Part shown: piece by piece, positions 7,758-15,273 of the stretch
Position numbering within the stretch: the stretch's first letter is position 1
Layout: the number at the start of each line of letters is the position of its first letter
From: Marisediminicola senii
GTDB lineage: Bacteria; Actinomycetota; Actinomycetes; Actinomycetales; Microbacteriaceae
NCBI RefSeq assembly: GCF_011057645.1
Contig: NZ_JAALGE010000015.1
Location: 1-57,897, forward strand
Reading direction: 5' to 3'
DNA length: 57,897 bases
The notes under the pieces: generated by a model
What the model saw: the letters and a program-made list of their open reading frames with translations, nothing else
The model's database searches: none
Told to the model about the DNA's origin: nothing
Translations under genes and position numbers: made by a program

Positions 7758-8609
7758 TCACGTACCGACGGGTGCACCAAGGGTGTCGGCCATCTGCCAC
7801 CAGAGCCGGTTCACCTCGAAGTACCGATCGGTCGGATCGAGCGGCTTCTCCCACGGCTTGTCGATGATGTAGTGGATGTTTGCGACCGACGCCAGATCCC
7901 AGACAGACGGGTGCTGGTGCGGCAGGGTCTTCAGCGCGTTGTACACGTAGGGCAGCGGGCGCCATCGGTCGCGATAGTACTCGTTGAGGAAGTCCTGTTC
8001 GGCGAACGGGTAGCCGGTCAGGTCGTCCAGCGCCGCCAGCCTCCCCAGCATGTCGGCGAGCACCGCGTCGTCGGGCGCCAACACGAGAAAGCCGCCGTTC
8101 AGGTAATTGTCGGTCGCTTCCGGTTCGGTGACATGGTCCACGCCCCGGCAGTGGCTGTAGAAGCAGGTGTCGGGCGTCCAGCTCGCCGGATAGCTCGCGA
8201 TCCGGTTCGGGTTGCACCGGCAGGCGTGGCAGGCGGCGATGGTTCCATCGGGCAGGTCGAGCGTGAACAGCTCATCCATGGTGCGGGTCACCAGCATGTC
8301 GGCGTCGAGGAAGACGACACGGTCGAAGTCGGTGAGTCCCCACACGGCCAGCTTGGTCCACACCTCCGCGAACCGGCTATTCGCGTAGCTGTCGTCGGAC
8401 CCGCCGCCCGGACGCAGCGGTGCCACGTCGCGGAGGAGGCATCCATCGTCCTGAAGGAGACGCCGGGTCTGCTCGTCGATTCCCTCCGTCACCATGACGA
8501 CGAGGGGGGCCTGGCTGCCGGAAGCGGCGAGCGAGGCTCGCAGCGTGCGCACGCCGACCACATAGCCGGGTTGCGTCAACAGGGTCACCCAGGCGTTCCT
8601 CGGTGGCAC
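7758..8609 (-). CDS. GT8-like glycosyltransferase
   Basis: A 283-residue cytosolic protein in the glycogenin/galactinol-synthase fold group. It has an N-terminal nucleotide-binding region (WVTLLTQPGYVVGVRTL), a DxD metal motif FLDADM (D102, D104) for the UDP-sugar, and the acceptor-side signature NGGFLVLAPD. An IHY motif (ANIHYIIDKPWEKP) near residue 250 matches the family's HY-F-x-x-x-KPW block. The start is uncertain. GTG 8609 is preferred for a clean N-terminus, but an in-frame TTG at 8651 overlaps the end of the oxidase gene upstream. Either way it is directly downstream of, and likely co-translated with, that oxidase. Acceptor unknown. Confidence 0.85.
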   Translation of the reverse strand: MPPRNAWVTLLTQPGYVVGVRTLRASLAASGSQAPLVVMVTEGIDEQTRRLLQDDGCLLRDVAPLRPGGGSDDSYANSRFAEVWTKLAVWGLTDFDRVVFLDADMLVTRTMDELFTLDLPDGTIAACHACRCNPNRIASYPASWTPDTCFYSHCRGVDHVTEPEATDNYLNGGFLVLAPDDAVLADMLGRLAALDDLTGYPFAEQDFLNEYYRDRWRPLPYVYNALKTLPHQHPSVWDLASVANIHYIIDKPWEKPLDPTDRYFEVNRLWWQMADTLGAPVGT

Positions 8610-8643
8610 CCCGCCACCGGCGTCGGGGGCGTGGCGGCCCGCA

Positions 8644-10026
8644 TCAGTCAAGGAGGGCCGCCGTGAAGGCGTTGGCGAAACGGTGCTGCGGGTCGAGCGT
8701 CTCGCGGACCCGGCGAAACGCTTCCCACTGGGGGTAGAGCGCCGGCCAGTCGTACAGGGACTCGTCGAAGTACTTGCCCCAGTGGGGCCTGCCGCCCTCC
8801 TCGGCCAGGGCACGTTCGACCGCCCGCAGGAAACTGTCGCCCTCCTCCGAGAGTGATCCGTCCGCCGCGTAGTAGACGACGAAGCCGAAGTAGCAGGTGT
8901 CCTCGCCGTGAGAGGGGCTGAGCCATCCATCGGACGGACCGGTGCAGCGCAGGATCACCGGGTAGTGCATTCGCGGACGGGTCGCCGCGTGCCATTCCTT
9001 GATCTTGGTGATCACCGCTCCGGCGCGGGCGAGGGGGATGCCGATCTCGACGTTGATCTGCGGGGTCGCGATGCCCCGGGTGAAGACCTGGTAGATGTCA
9101 CCCGTGACGTCGGTGAAGTCCCTGAAGCGAGTCACGGTCTGCAGCGGCTTTCCGTCATCGGCGACACCCCTGCTGTCGTCGCGAAGCTGCCGCAGCGTCG
9201 ACTCGATGGTGTCGTTCATCGTCGCGTTGGTGGTCGCGTGCTCCAGCAGCGCGCCACCGGCGGCGTGATACCGCGTGACCTCATCGTCGGTGGCCTCGTT
9301 GGCGGTCCAGACCTGCACCTGCCCCTCCTGGGGGAACCACCACGCCTTGACCAGCACGTTCTCCCTGTTCCACACCTCGAGGTCTGTCTCCAGGGTGTCG
9401 GCGTCGACGGCGTTCTTGACGCAGGTGTAGATCACTGATTCACGCGCACGAAGCGTTACCGCGGTGATGACGCCCAGCGAACCGAGGCTGAGCTGCACGG
9501 CGGCAAAATGCGGGTGGTCGCGGTCGAACTCCGCCACGGTGCCGTCGGCGAGCACCATGCGGATCGACAGCGCGGCGCCGGCGATCGAGCTCTGCTGCAG
9601 GCCTTGGCCGTGGGTGCCGGTCGACAGGGCGCCGGCCAGCGTCTGCTCGGCGATCACACCGGGCGACGCCGGCAGCATCTGCCCGCGCGCGGACAGGAAT
9701 TCGTACACGTCGGCCAACGGGGTCGAACCGGCGAACGTCACGGTATCGGCGGTGCTGGAGATCAGTCCGCTCAGCATGCTCAGGTCGAGCAGCGTTCCAC
9801 TCCCGTTCGCGACCTCGATCAAGCGGCCGGGTGACATTCGGCTTCCGATCATCCGGACCGGGCCATCGCTGGCGGACAGGAAGGCGCACAACTCTGCCTC
9901 GGTGGCCGGGGCGATGACCGAACCGGGGGGACCCAACCGGGAGTTCTTGGCCCAGTTGTGGAGCCGGGTGTCTTCGCCGGTGAGCTCCGGTTCCTGATGG
10001 GGGTAGGCCAGCCGCATGATACTCAT
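8644..10026 (-). CDS. FAD-linked oxidase of the aldonolactone oxidase family
   Basis: A 460-residue flavoprotein with an N-terminal FAD-binding (PCMH/VAO) domain (about 30-195, including LAGALSTGTHGQG) and a C-terminal ALO domain with the family signature PHWGKYF. Relatives oxidise L-gulono- or D-arabinono-1,4-lactone or alditols. The usual GSGHS loop, whose His holds FAD covalently, reads GSRMS here (61-65), with Met64 in place of His, so FAD is probably non-covalent. The start ATG 10026 has AGAGGAGA upstream. It is followed immediately by a GT8 gene and divergent from a hydroxyacid dehydrogenase; substrate unknown. Confidence 0.88.
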   Translation of the reverse strand: MSIMRLAYPHQEPELTGEDTRLHNWAKNSRLGPPGSVIAPATEAELCAFLSASDGPVRMIGSRMSPGRLIEVANGSGTLLDLSMLSGLISSTADTVTFAGSTPLADVYEFLSARGQMLPASPGVIAEQTLAGALSTGTHGQGLQQSSIAGAALSIRMVLADGTVAEFDRDHPHFAAVQLSLGSLGVITAVTLRARESVIYTCVKNAVDADTLETDLEVWNRENVLVKAWWFPQEGQVQVWTANEATDDEVTRYHAAGGALLEHATTNATMNDTIESTLRQLRDDSRGVADDGKPLQTVTRFRDFTDVTGDIYQVFTRGIATPQINVEIGIPLARAGAVITKIKEWHAATRPRMHYPVILRCTGPSDGWLSPSHGEDTCYFGFVVYYAADGSLSEEGDSFLRAVERALAEEGGRPHWGKYFDESLYDWPALYPQWEAFRRVRETLDPQHRFANAFTAALLD

Positions 10027-10202
10027 CGCACATCTCCTCTTGAAGCTCGGTACTGCCTCGGAGCTGCACTGATCCGTAAAGCGATCCCACCGGCACGCGA
10101 ACCATTCGATGCTCGACGACTCTATTTAATCCCGCTGGGGGAACTGGCCTCTTCTGAGGAAGTCCCAGCGACCGTGCAGCCGACGCCCGGGACGGCACTG
10201 GG

Positions 10203-10208
10203 TACGCT
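10203..10208 (+). promoter_or_regulatory. -10 box of a leaderless promoter for the hydroxyacid dehydrogenase
   Basis: TACGCT is followed by six bases and then GTG 10215, leaving no room for a ribosome binding site. This supports GTG 10215 as the start. The 188-nt divergent spacer also contains the leader of the oxidase gene on the other strand; no strong -35 box or operator is visible. Confidence 0.4.
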
Positions 10209-10214
10209 GGGGCC

Positions 10215-11129
10215 GTGATTATCGCGTGCGTACCCGACTCCAACGCTCGAGAGCTCCTCGGAGCCGTTCCCGACGGGGTGGAGGTGATCGTCTGGGACGG
10301 CGAGGGCGACAAGCCCGAGCACCTCGCTGAGACCGTGTTCTGGGTGCCACAGGTCGAGGACTCCACCAACCTCACCGAGAAGTTCGCGGCCATGCCGAAA
10401 CTCGAAGTCACCCAGCTGACGAGCGCAGGCGTCGAGGACATCATCGAACACGTCCCGGACGGGGTCACGCTCTGCACCGCCCGCGGGGTGCACGGTTCGG
10501 CCGTTGCCGAGCTGGTCCTGACCCTGATCCTGGCCACGCTCCGTCGTCTCCCCCACTTCAGCGAGGCGCAGCGTGAAGGCACGTGGAGCCCGATGGAGGC
10601 GGACGACCTGCGCTACAAGCGGGTGCTGATCATCGGTGCCGGCGACCTCGGCGAGCAGACCGCCCGCCGGCTGCAGAGCTTCGACGCCACCCCGGTGCTC
10701 GTCGCGCACACGGCGCGCGACGGCATCCATGCCACCTCGGAACTGCCCACCCTGCTGCCCGGGGCCGACGTGGTGGTACTCACCGTTCCGCTCACCGAGG
10801 ACACGACCGGGCTCGTGGATGCCGAGTTCCTGGCCGCGTTGCCCGACGGTGCACTGCTGGTCAACGTCGCACGCGGCAGGGTCGTCGACACCGATGCGCT
10901 GCTCGCCGAGCTGACGACCGGCCGGCTGCGTGCCGCCCTGGACGTGATGGAGCCGGAGCCGCTGCCCGCTGGCCACCCGCTGTGGACGGCACCGAACCTG
11001 ATCATCACCCCGCACGCGGCCGGTTCCATCACTCAGGCCGGACCGCGTGCCTTCGCTCTCGTCAACGAGCAGCTACGCCGATACGTGGCCGGCGACGAAC
11101 TCACCAACGTCGTGAAGGGTGCCTACTGA
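10215..11129 (+). CDS. D-2-hydroxyacid dehydrogenase family protein
   Basis: A 304-residue NAD(P)-dependent dehydrogenase. The Rossmann motif is IIGAGDLGEQTARRL (about 138-152). The catalytic set is visible: Arg in NVARGRVVDTDALL, Glu in MEPEPLPAGHPLW, and His in ITPHAAG. These enzymes interconvert 2-hydroxy and 2-oxo acids; this short form resembles the GhrA/glyoxylate-hydroxypyruvate type more than phosphoglycerate dehydrogenase, which is encoded separately at 28229-29818. The protein starts directly with its first beta strand, consistent with the leaderless GTG start. Substrate not determined. Confidence 0.88.
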   Translation: MIIACVPDSNARELLGAVPDGVEVIVWDGEGDKPEHLAETVFWVPQVEDSTNLTEKFAAMPKLEVTQLTSAGVEDIIEHVPDGVTLCTARGVHGSAVAELVLTLILATLRRLPHFSEAQREGTWSPMEADDLRYKRVLIIGAGDLGEQTARRLQSFDATPVLVAHTARDGIHATSELPTLLPGADVVVLTVPLTEDTTGLVDAEFLAALPDGALLVNVARGRVVDTDALLAELTTGRLRAALDVMEPEPLPAGHPLWTAPNLIITPHAAGSITQAGPRAFALVNEQLRRYVAGDELTNVVKGAY

Positions 11130-11176
11130 GGCTGCCGGCGACTGGGTGCCCGGGCGCCTGAGGCTGCCGGCGACTG
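11127..11176. repeat. Two 18-nt direct repeats at a convergent gene junction
   Basis: TGAGGCTGCCGGCGACTG occurs at 11127-11144 and again at 11159-11176, with a GCCCGGGC palindrome between the copies. The first copy contains the stop codon of the dehydrogenase gene. It looks like a small local duplication; no function is evident. Confidence 0.7.
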
Positions 11177-11181
11177 CGCCC

Positions 11182-12204
11182 TCAGGCGTAGGCGGTGAAA
11201 TTCGGACCGAGGCTGTCGAGCCAGGCGACCGGGTGCACTGCCAGGGAGTCGGCGCCGGGACGGGCGAACGCGGCGGCCACCGCCTCCTGCAGCGCCGCTT
11301 GCGTGCGGGCGAACGGGTAGCGCTCCAGCACCCAGTGGCGGTTCGCGGCGCGCATCTCCGCGAGGGCGCCGATGTCGTGGATGAGGTCTGCCACCCGGTC
11401 GCGGATGAGCAGCGGTCGCTGGTCGGGGATTCGCCACGCGCCGGGAGCGTCGAACAGCTCGTGTCCGCCTCCGCCGTCGTAGCCCACCACGAGACAGCCT
11501 GACGCCAGCGCCTCGGCGACCGGAAGGCCGAAGCTCTCGGTGTGCCCGAGCGCCACGAACACCGCCGATGTGCCGAGGGTCGCGGCCACCTCTGCCCTCG
11601 GCGCCTGCACCAGCTCGACCAGATCCACCCCCGCGAACCGCGGGTCGTCGGCCAGCAGCCGCTTCAGCAGGGAGGCCTCGCGCGGCCTCTTCTTGGGGAA
11701 CCAGCTCACGCGGAGCCGGTCGGTCGCGCGCGGGGTGAACAGGTCGCCGTCTACCGGGTTCGGCACCACCGTCGCAGGCAGTGCGGGCAGCGCCGCGGCC
11801 AGCACGTCGCGGCTCTCGGCGGTCACCGCCCAGATCGCCGGCGGCGGCGCCCAGCCCGGAAAGTCGTCGCTGGGTGATCCGGCGGCGAACGTGTAGAAGT
11901 GGTTCTGGTTGAAGATGACCTTGCGCGCTCCGGGCGCCGGGTCGCGGCCCTGGACGGTCGGTGTCTCCGGCAGCACCAGGAGATCGTTCGCGCCGATCGG
12001 AGTGCTGGCGCCGAACACCATCGGCACGTCGTTCGCGATCCAGTCGGTGCGGTCCGCCCGATCGGGAAGCCACAACCAGGCCTCGTGTCCGCTGTCGCGC
12101 AGCAGCCGCACGTGCTGGGTCATCACGTGCACGCCGCCGCTGTGATGACGAGTGGCGAAACCCGCGTAGACGATCCGCCCGGGAGAGGGCACGGCGCGGC
12201 TCAT
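11182..12204 (-). CDS. GT4-type (GT-B fold) glycosyltransferase
   Basis: A 340-residue cytosolic glycosyltransferase of the two-Rossmann GT-B type. The N-terminal domain opens with GRIVYAGFATRHHSGGVHVM. The C-terminal nucleotide-sugar site has the GHTESFGLPVAEALASGC block with the EX7E-like acidic motif typical of GT4 (about 225-245). The ATG overlaps the TGA of the GT2 gene (TGATG), so the two are translationally coupled. Together with the methyltransferase upstream it probably decorates a cell-surface glycan or small glycoside; donor and acceptor are unknown. Confidence 0.87.
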   Translation of the reverse strand: MSRAVPSPGRIVYAGFATRHHSGGVHVMTQHVRLLRDSGHEAWLWLPDRADRTDWIANDVPMVFGASTPIGANDLLVLPETPTVQGRDPAPGARKVIFNQNHFYTFAAGSPSDDFPGWAPPPAIWAVTAESRDVLAAALPALPATVVPNPVDGDLFTPRATDRLRVSWFPKKRPREASLLKRLLADDPRFAGVDLVELVQAPRAEVAATLGTSAVFVALGHTESFGLPVAEALASGCLVVGYDGGGGHELFDAPGAWRIPDQRPLLIRDRVADLIHDIGALAEMRAANRHWVLERYPFARTQAALQEAVAAAFARPGADSLAVHPVAWLDSLGPNFTAYA

Positions 12205-13025
12205 CACGCCGGCGGGGCCAGGTACCACGACGCGCCGCTCCCGGTGTTGTGGGCGGGGAACGACCCGGGCCCGAGCCCGACCTCTGCCCGCCACCCGTCG
12301 CCCCACTTGGCGTTCAGGCCGTCGAGGATCTCCGCCCGGTTTCCCTCCGACGTCTGGCCTGTTCTGTTCATCGTCTGTCGACGCAGGTGCGAGACGTAGG
12401 CGCCCTCGGTGACCACGCACCGCAGGCCGGCCGCGCCCACCCGGATCGCGAGGTCGATATCGGCACCGTAGCCGTGTGCTGGGAATGCCACCTCGTCGAG
12501 ACCCCCCAGCTCGACGATGGGCGACACCGCGAACGCGATCGCGGTGCCGTCGCAGAAGTCGACGTCACGAAGCGCGCCGCGCGGCACGTATTCGGCGGCG
12601 GTCGGCGGAACCGGGTTGGCCCGCTGGTGCAGCCAGAAGTCGTCGTAGCAGGCCGCCGCGATCGCGATGTCGCCGCCACCGTCACCGCTAGTCGAGAACG
12701 GGGCGATCAGCCCGTCGAGGAATCCGGGCGACAGCCGGATGTCGTTGTTCAGCACCACGCAGACCGCCTGCCCATCGCGTGACGCCGTCTGCAGTGCCCA
12801 GTTCGCGGCGCCGATCCACCGCAGGTTGCGCCCGGGGCGGTGGACCGTAATGCGTCCCTCCGGGAGGACGTAGTCACCGGCGTTGTCGACCACCACGATG
12901 CGCACGGACGGGTCGAGGTCGCTTCCGTCGCGGCAGAGGTCGCTCACCACGGCATCGGTCAGCTCCGGCGATCCGAACGCGGGAATGACCACCAGGGTCG
13001 ATGGGGTGACGCTCGGAGCAGTCAC
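12204..13025 (-). CDS. GT2-family glycosyltransferase
   Basis: A 273-residue GT-A glycosyltransferase. It starts with TLVVIPAFGSPELTD, shows IRIVVVDNAG for the donor pocket and a DXD-like NNDIRL (about 95-100), and has the later ED/acceptor region CDGTAIAFAVSP and HGYGADIDLAIR, as in rhamnosyl- or galactofuranosyl-type GT2 enzymes. The GTG start at 13025 overlaps by 4 nt the stop of a small open frame, and its own stop overlaps the GT4 start. It is soluble with no membrane helices, so it probably acts on a lipid-linked or soluble acceptor at the inner face of the membrane. Confidence 0.87.
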   Translation of the reverse strand: MTAPSVTPSTLVVIPAFGSPELTDAVVSDLCRDGSDLDPSVRIVVVDNAGDYVLPEGRITVHRPGRNLRWIGAANWALQTASRDGQAVCVVLNNDIRLSPGFLDGLIAPFSTSGDGGGDIAIAAACYDDFWLHQRANPVPPTAAEYVPRGALRDVDFCDGTAIAFAVSPIVELGGLDEVAFPAHGYGADIDLAIRVGAAGLRCVVTEGAYVSHLRRQTMNRTGQTSEGNRAEILDGLNAKWGDGWRAEVGLGPGSFPAHNTGSGASWYLAPPA

Positions 13026-13204
13026 AGGTCAGCGGGGCCCGCGGAGTCGCCGCGGTCGCCGGTCGAGGTGATCATGAAATCGGTTCCCGTCAGGTCAGGG
13101 TGGACGTGGGCCACGGCAGCGAACGATACCGGGTTCTGAGTGAAAACCAGCCCGTTGGCGGCGCGGGCTGAGCTCGTCAGCGTGCTCGTGCCACCACAGC
13201 CCAT
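13022..13204 (-). CDS. Possible small protein or gene remnant between methyltransferase and GT2
   Basis: A 60-codon frame (ATG 13204) fills the gap between the methyltransferase and GT2 genes. Its stop overlaps the GT2 start as GTGA, the coupling used throughout this operon, and roughly four fifths of its third positions are G/C in the last 47 codons. The readable core is NGLVFTQNPVSFAAVAHVHP. The first 9 codons overlap the methyltransferase end. I do not recognise it. It may be a real small protein, the tail of a decayed gene, or a chance frame. Confidence 0.35.
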   Translation of the reverse strand: MGCGGTSTLTSSARAANGLVFTQNPVSFAAVAHVHPDLTGTDFMITSTGDRGDSAGPADL

Positions 13205-13815
13205 AACGGATCCCCGCGATACCCGGTCTCCGGCGTGCGCAGTGATACCTCGGCGGGGCCGAAGCCACCGGCCAGGGCGAGATAACGGCTCACCACCTCG
13301 CCATGCTGCGCGTCCGTGGTGGCCAGCCAGCCCTGGATGGCCTTGGTCGGAAAGCATCGGTTCGAGTACGTGATCACCACCGGGCCGTGGGGCTTCACCA
13401 CCCGGGCGACTTCGGCGAGCACCTCGACGGGCCGGATCAAATAGTCGATCGAGACGCAGCAGGTGACCGCGTCGAACGTGCCGTCAGCGAAGGGCAACGA
13501 CGGGTCGCCGTTGAGATCCTGCACGACGCGCTCGGTCGCCGCCTCGTTGGCGTCGAGTTCTGCGCGGTTCATGCCGAGTACGGTCAGACGCGGTGGCGGG
13601 GTGACGAAGTGCGACACCCACGACGACATGAGGTCGAGCACTGACGGAGCGCCAGGTGCGGTCCCGTCGATGCCGAGCTCGCGGTAGAGCTCCCCGACCG
13701 CCCGCACCGCACCATCGTCGATATGCGTGACCAAACGCGGCGCGCGATAGAAGTCGCCGTCGGAGGTCGGGTCGTCACGGTCGAAGAACCAGTCGGGAAA
13801 AGTGGCGTCGGTCAT
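13177..13815 (-). CDS. SAM-dependent class I methyltransferase
   Basis: A 212-residue protein with the class I fold order: motif I PSVLDLMSSWVSHF (about 57-70), motif II-like acidic loop VLGMNRAELDANEAA, and post-I FADGTFDAVTCCVSIDYLI (about 110-128), followed by VVKPHGPVVITYSNRC. Motif I lacks the usual GxGxG (it reads DLMSSW), which is seen in some subfamilies that methylate small molecules. It is the first gene of the methyltransferase-GT2-GT4 unit. A CAGAAT box 6 nt before the ATG suggests a leaderless start. Substrate unknown; it may methylate a sugar or aglycone handled by the neighbouring glycosyltransferases. Confidence 0.8.
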   Translation of the reverse strand: MTDATFPDWFFDRDDPTSDGDFYRAPRLVTHIDDGAVRAVGELYRELGIDGTAPGAPSVLDLMSSWVSHFVTPPPRLTVLGMNRAELDANEAATERVVQDLNGDPSLPFADGTFDAVTCCVSIDYLIRPVEVLAEVARVVKPHGPVVITYSNRCFPTKAIQGWLATTDAQHGEVVSRYLALAGGFGPAEVSLRTPETGYRGDPLWAVVARAR

Positions 13816-13965
13816 GCAGTCATTCTGCGACCGGTGGCTTGCGCGGAGCTGACCGGGTCGCAGCAGTCATCGGGCGTACTCCGTGACCGGCCGGCGCACG
13901 CCCGCTGTTCCAGCCCAGGTATCGCCGGCGGCAGGAGAGTGAGATATCGTCGCGACGGGGGAAAC

Positions 13966-14571
13966 ATGAAGGCTGGATCGCGGGCGCTGTACGTCGAGAC
14001 TCTCGTGCGCGCCGACCTCGACACCGTGTGGAGGCTCACCCAGGATCCGGTGCTGCATCCGCGGTGGGACCTGCGGTTCAGTGCCATCGTTCCCCTCGAT
14101 ACCGACGATCACGGTCGTACCCACTTTCGATACGAGCGCTCCCTGCCCTTTCACCGCATCGACGGCACCGGGATCTCGTTGGGCGAAAAGGTTCGTCCGG
14201 ACGGCACCCGAACCTCGGCACTGTCGTTCATGACCGACGACCGACTGTCGCCCCTGCGCAGTGGTCGCGGCTACTGGCGCTACGAACCGACGCCGGAAGG
14301 TGTGCGCTTCATCACCGGGTACGACTACTCGCCCGGTTTCGGGCGGATCCCCGACCTGGTCATGCGGCCCCTCGTCAGCTGGATGACTGCGTGGAGCTTC
14401 GACCGGCTTCGCATCTGGGCCGAGACGGGCATTCCGCCCGAGAAGTGGGGCCTGCTGACCGTGTTCGCCTGGTGGAACTCGGAACGCCCGCGCGCGGGCC
14501 GCTGCCGAACCCGGCCGCCGCGCGACGGCGCCATGGCCGGCGCCCCGACCACTCTCACGGAGCTGCCGTGA
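13966..14571 (+). CDS. SRPBCC-superfamily (START-like) ligand-binding protein
   Basis: A 201-residue protein starting SRALYVETLVRADLDTVWRL, the first beta strand and helix of the Bet v1/polyketide-cyclase fold, with later strands FITGYDYSPGF and a C-terminal helix VSWMTAWSFDRLRIWAE. The fold binds hydrophobic ligands or acts as a cyclase/aromatase; no catalytic set is recognisable. The last 25 residues are Arg/Pro-rich. ATG 13966 follows GGGGGAAA. Its stop overlaps the next start (GTGA), tying it to the DUF4166 protein and probably the kinase beyond. Confidence 0.75.
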   Translation: MKAGSRALYVETLVRADLDTVWRLTQDPVLHPRWDLRFSAIVPLDTDDHGRTHFRYERSLPFHRIDGTGISLGEKVRPDGTRTSALSFMTDDRLSPLRSGRGYWRYEPTPEGVRFITGYDYSPGFGRIPDLVMRPLVSWMTAWSFDRLRIWAETGIPPEKWGLLTVFAWWNSERPRAGRCRTRPPRDGAMAGAPTTLTELP

Positions 14572-15248
14572 CCACGCCGATGTTCCGCGCTGCCCTCGGC
14601 GAGGACCGCTTCGCGCAACTGCACCCCATGCTGCAGCGCCGCTTCGGTGTCTCCCTCGACGCGGGGTACGCGTGCGTCGGACACGGAACCATGGACAGCA
14701 TCCGGCGTGGACCCTGGTGGACGGTCCCATTCCTCTGGATCGGCAGGCTGCGCCACATCCTCGTCGCCGACACCGGCACGAAGGTGCCGTTCACTATCGA
14801 GAACTACCCGTACCGCGACCCGTTCGGCCGCGAAACCGTCACCTTCGTGCGGGAGTACCGCGTGCGCCGAAAACCGGCCAGGTTCGATGCCACCATGGTG
14901 CTCGATACCCGCCGGGGCGTGATCGTCGACTACCTGGGCACGCACCAGCACCTCGCGGTCGACCTCGAACTCGACGTCGACGAATCCGGCGGGCTCGTTC
15001 TGCGGTCGACCGACCAGCGCTTCTACGAGGGGCCATTCGGGTTTCGCTTTCCGATGGTGTTCTCGGGGCGGGCCGAGTTGCACGAGCGCTGGGATGACGA
15101 CCGCGAGGCGTTCCACATCACCCTGGAAGTGCGCAACCGCGTGTTCGGCTTCCTGTTCGGGTACGACGGGTGGTTCACCTGCGAGTTCCCGCCCGCGACC
15201 GACGCGCCACCCCGCCTCAAGCCGGTGCGCCACGAACGTCGGCTCTAG
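14568..15248 (+). CDS. DUF4166 domain protein
   Basis: A 226-residue soluble protein of the DUF4166 family, recognised from RFGVSLDAGYACVGHGTMD, the following W-rich strand RGPWWTVPFLWIGRL, and the block QRFYEGPFGFRFP. The family has no firmly established function and is often found fused to or beside SDR/epimerase-like proteins. Here it is coupled by a 4-nt overlap to a SRPBCC protein. The GTG start is fixed by that overlap. The pair may be two ligand-handling proteins acting on one compound; this is inference from coupling only. Confidence 0.78.
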   Translation: MTTPMFRAALGEDRFAQLHPMLQRRFGVSLDAGYACVGHGTMDSIRRGPWWTVPFLWIGRLRHILVADTGTKVPFTIENYPYRDPFGRETVTFVREYRVRRKPARFDATMVLDTRRGVIVDYLGTHQHLAVDLELDVDESGGLVLRSTDQRFYEGPFGFRFPMVFSGRAELHERWDDDREAFHITLEVRNRVFGFLFGYDGWFTCEFPPATDAPPRLKPVRHERRL

Positions 15249-15273
15249 CGGCATGCCGGGAGAGGATGGCCCG

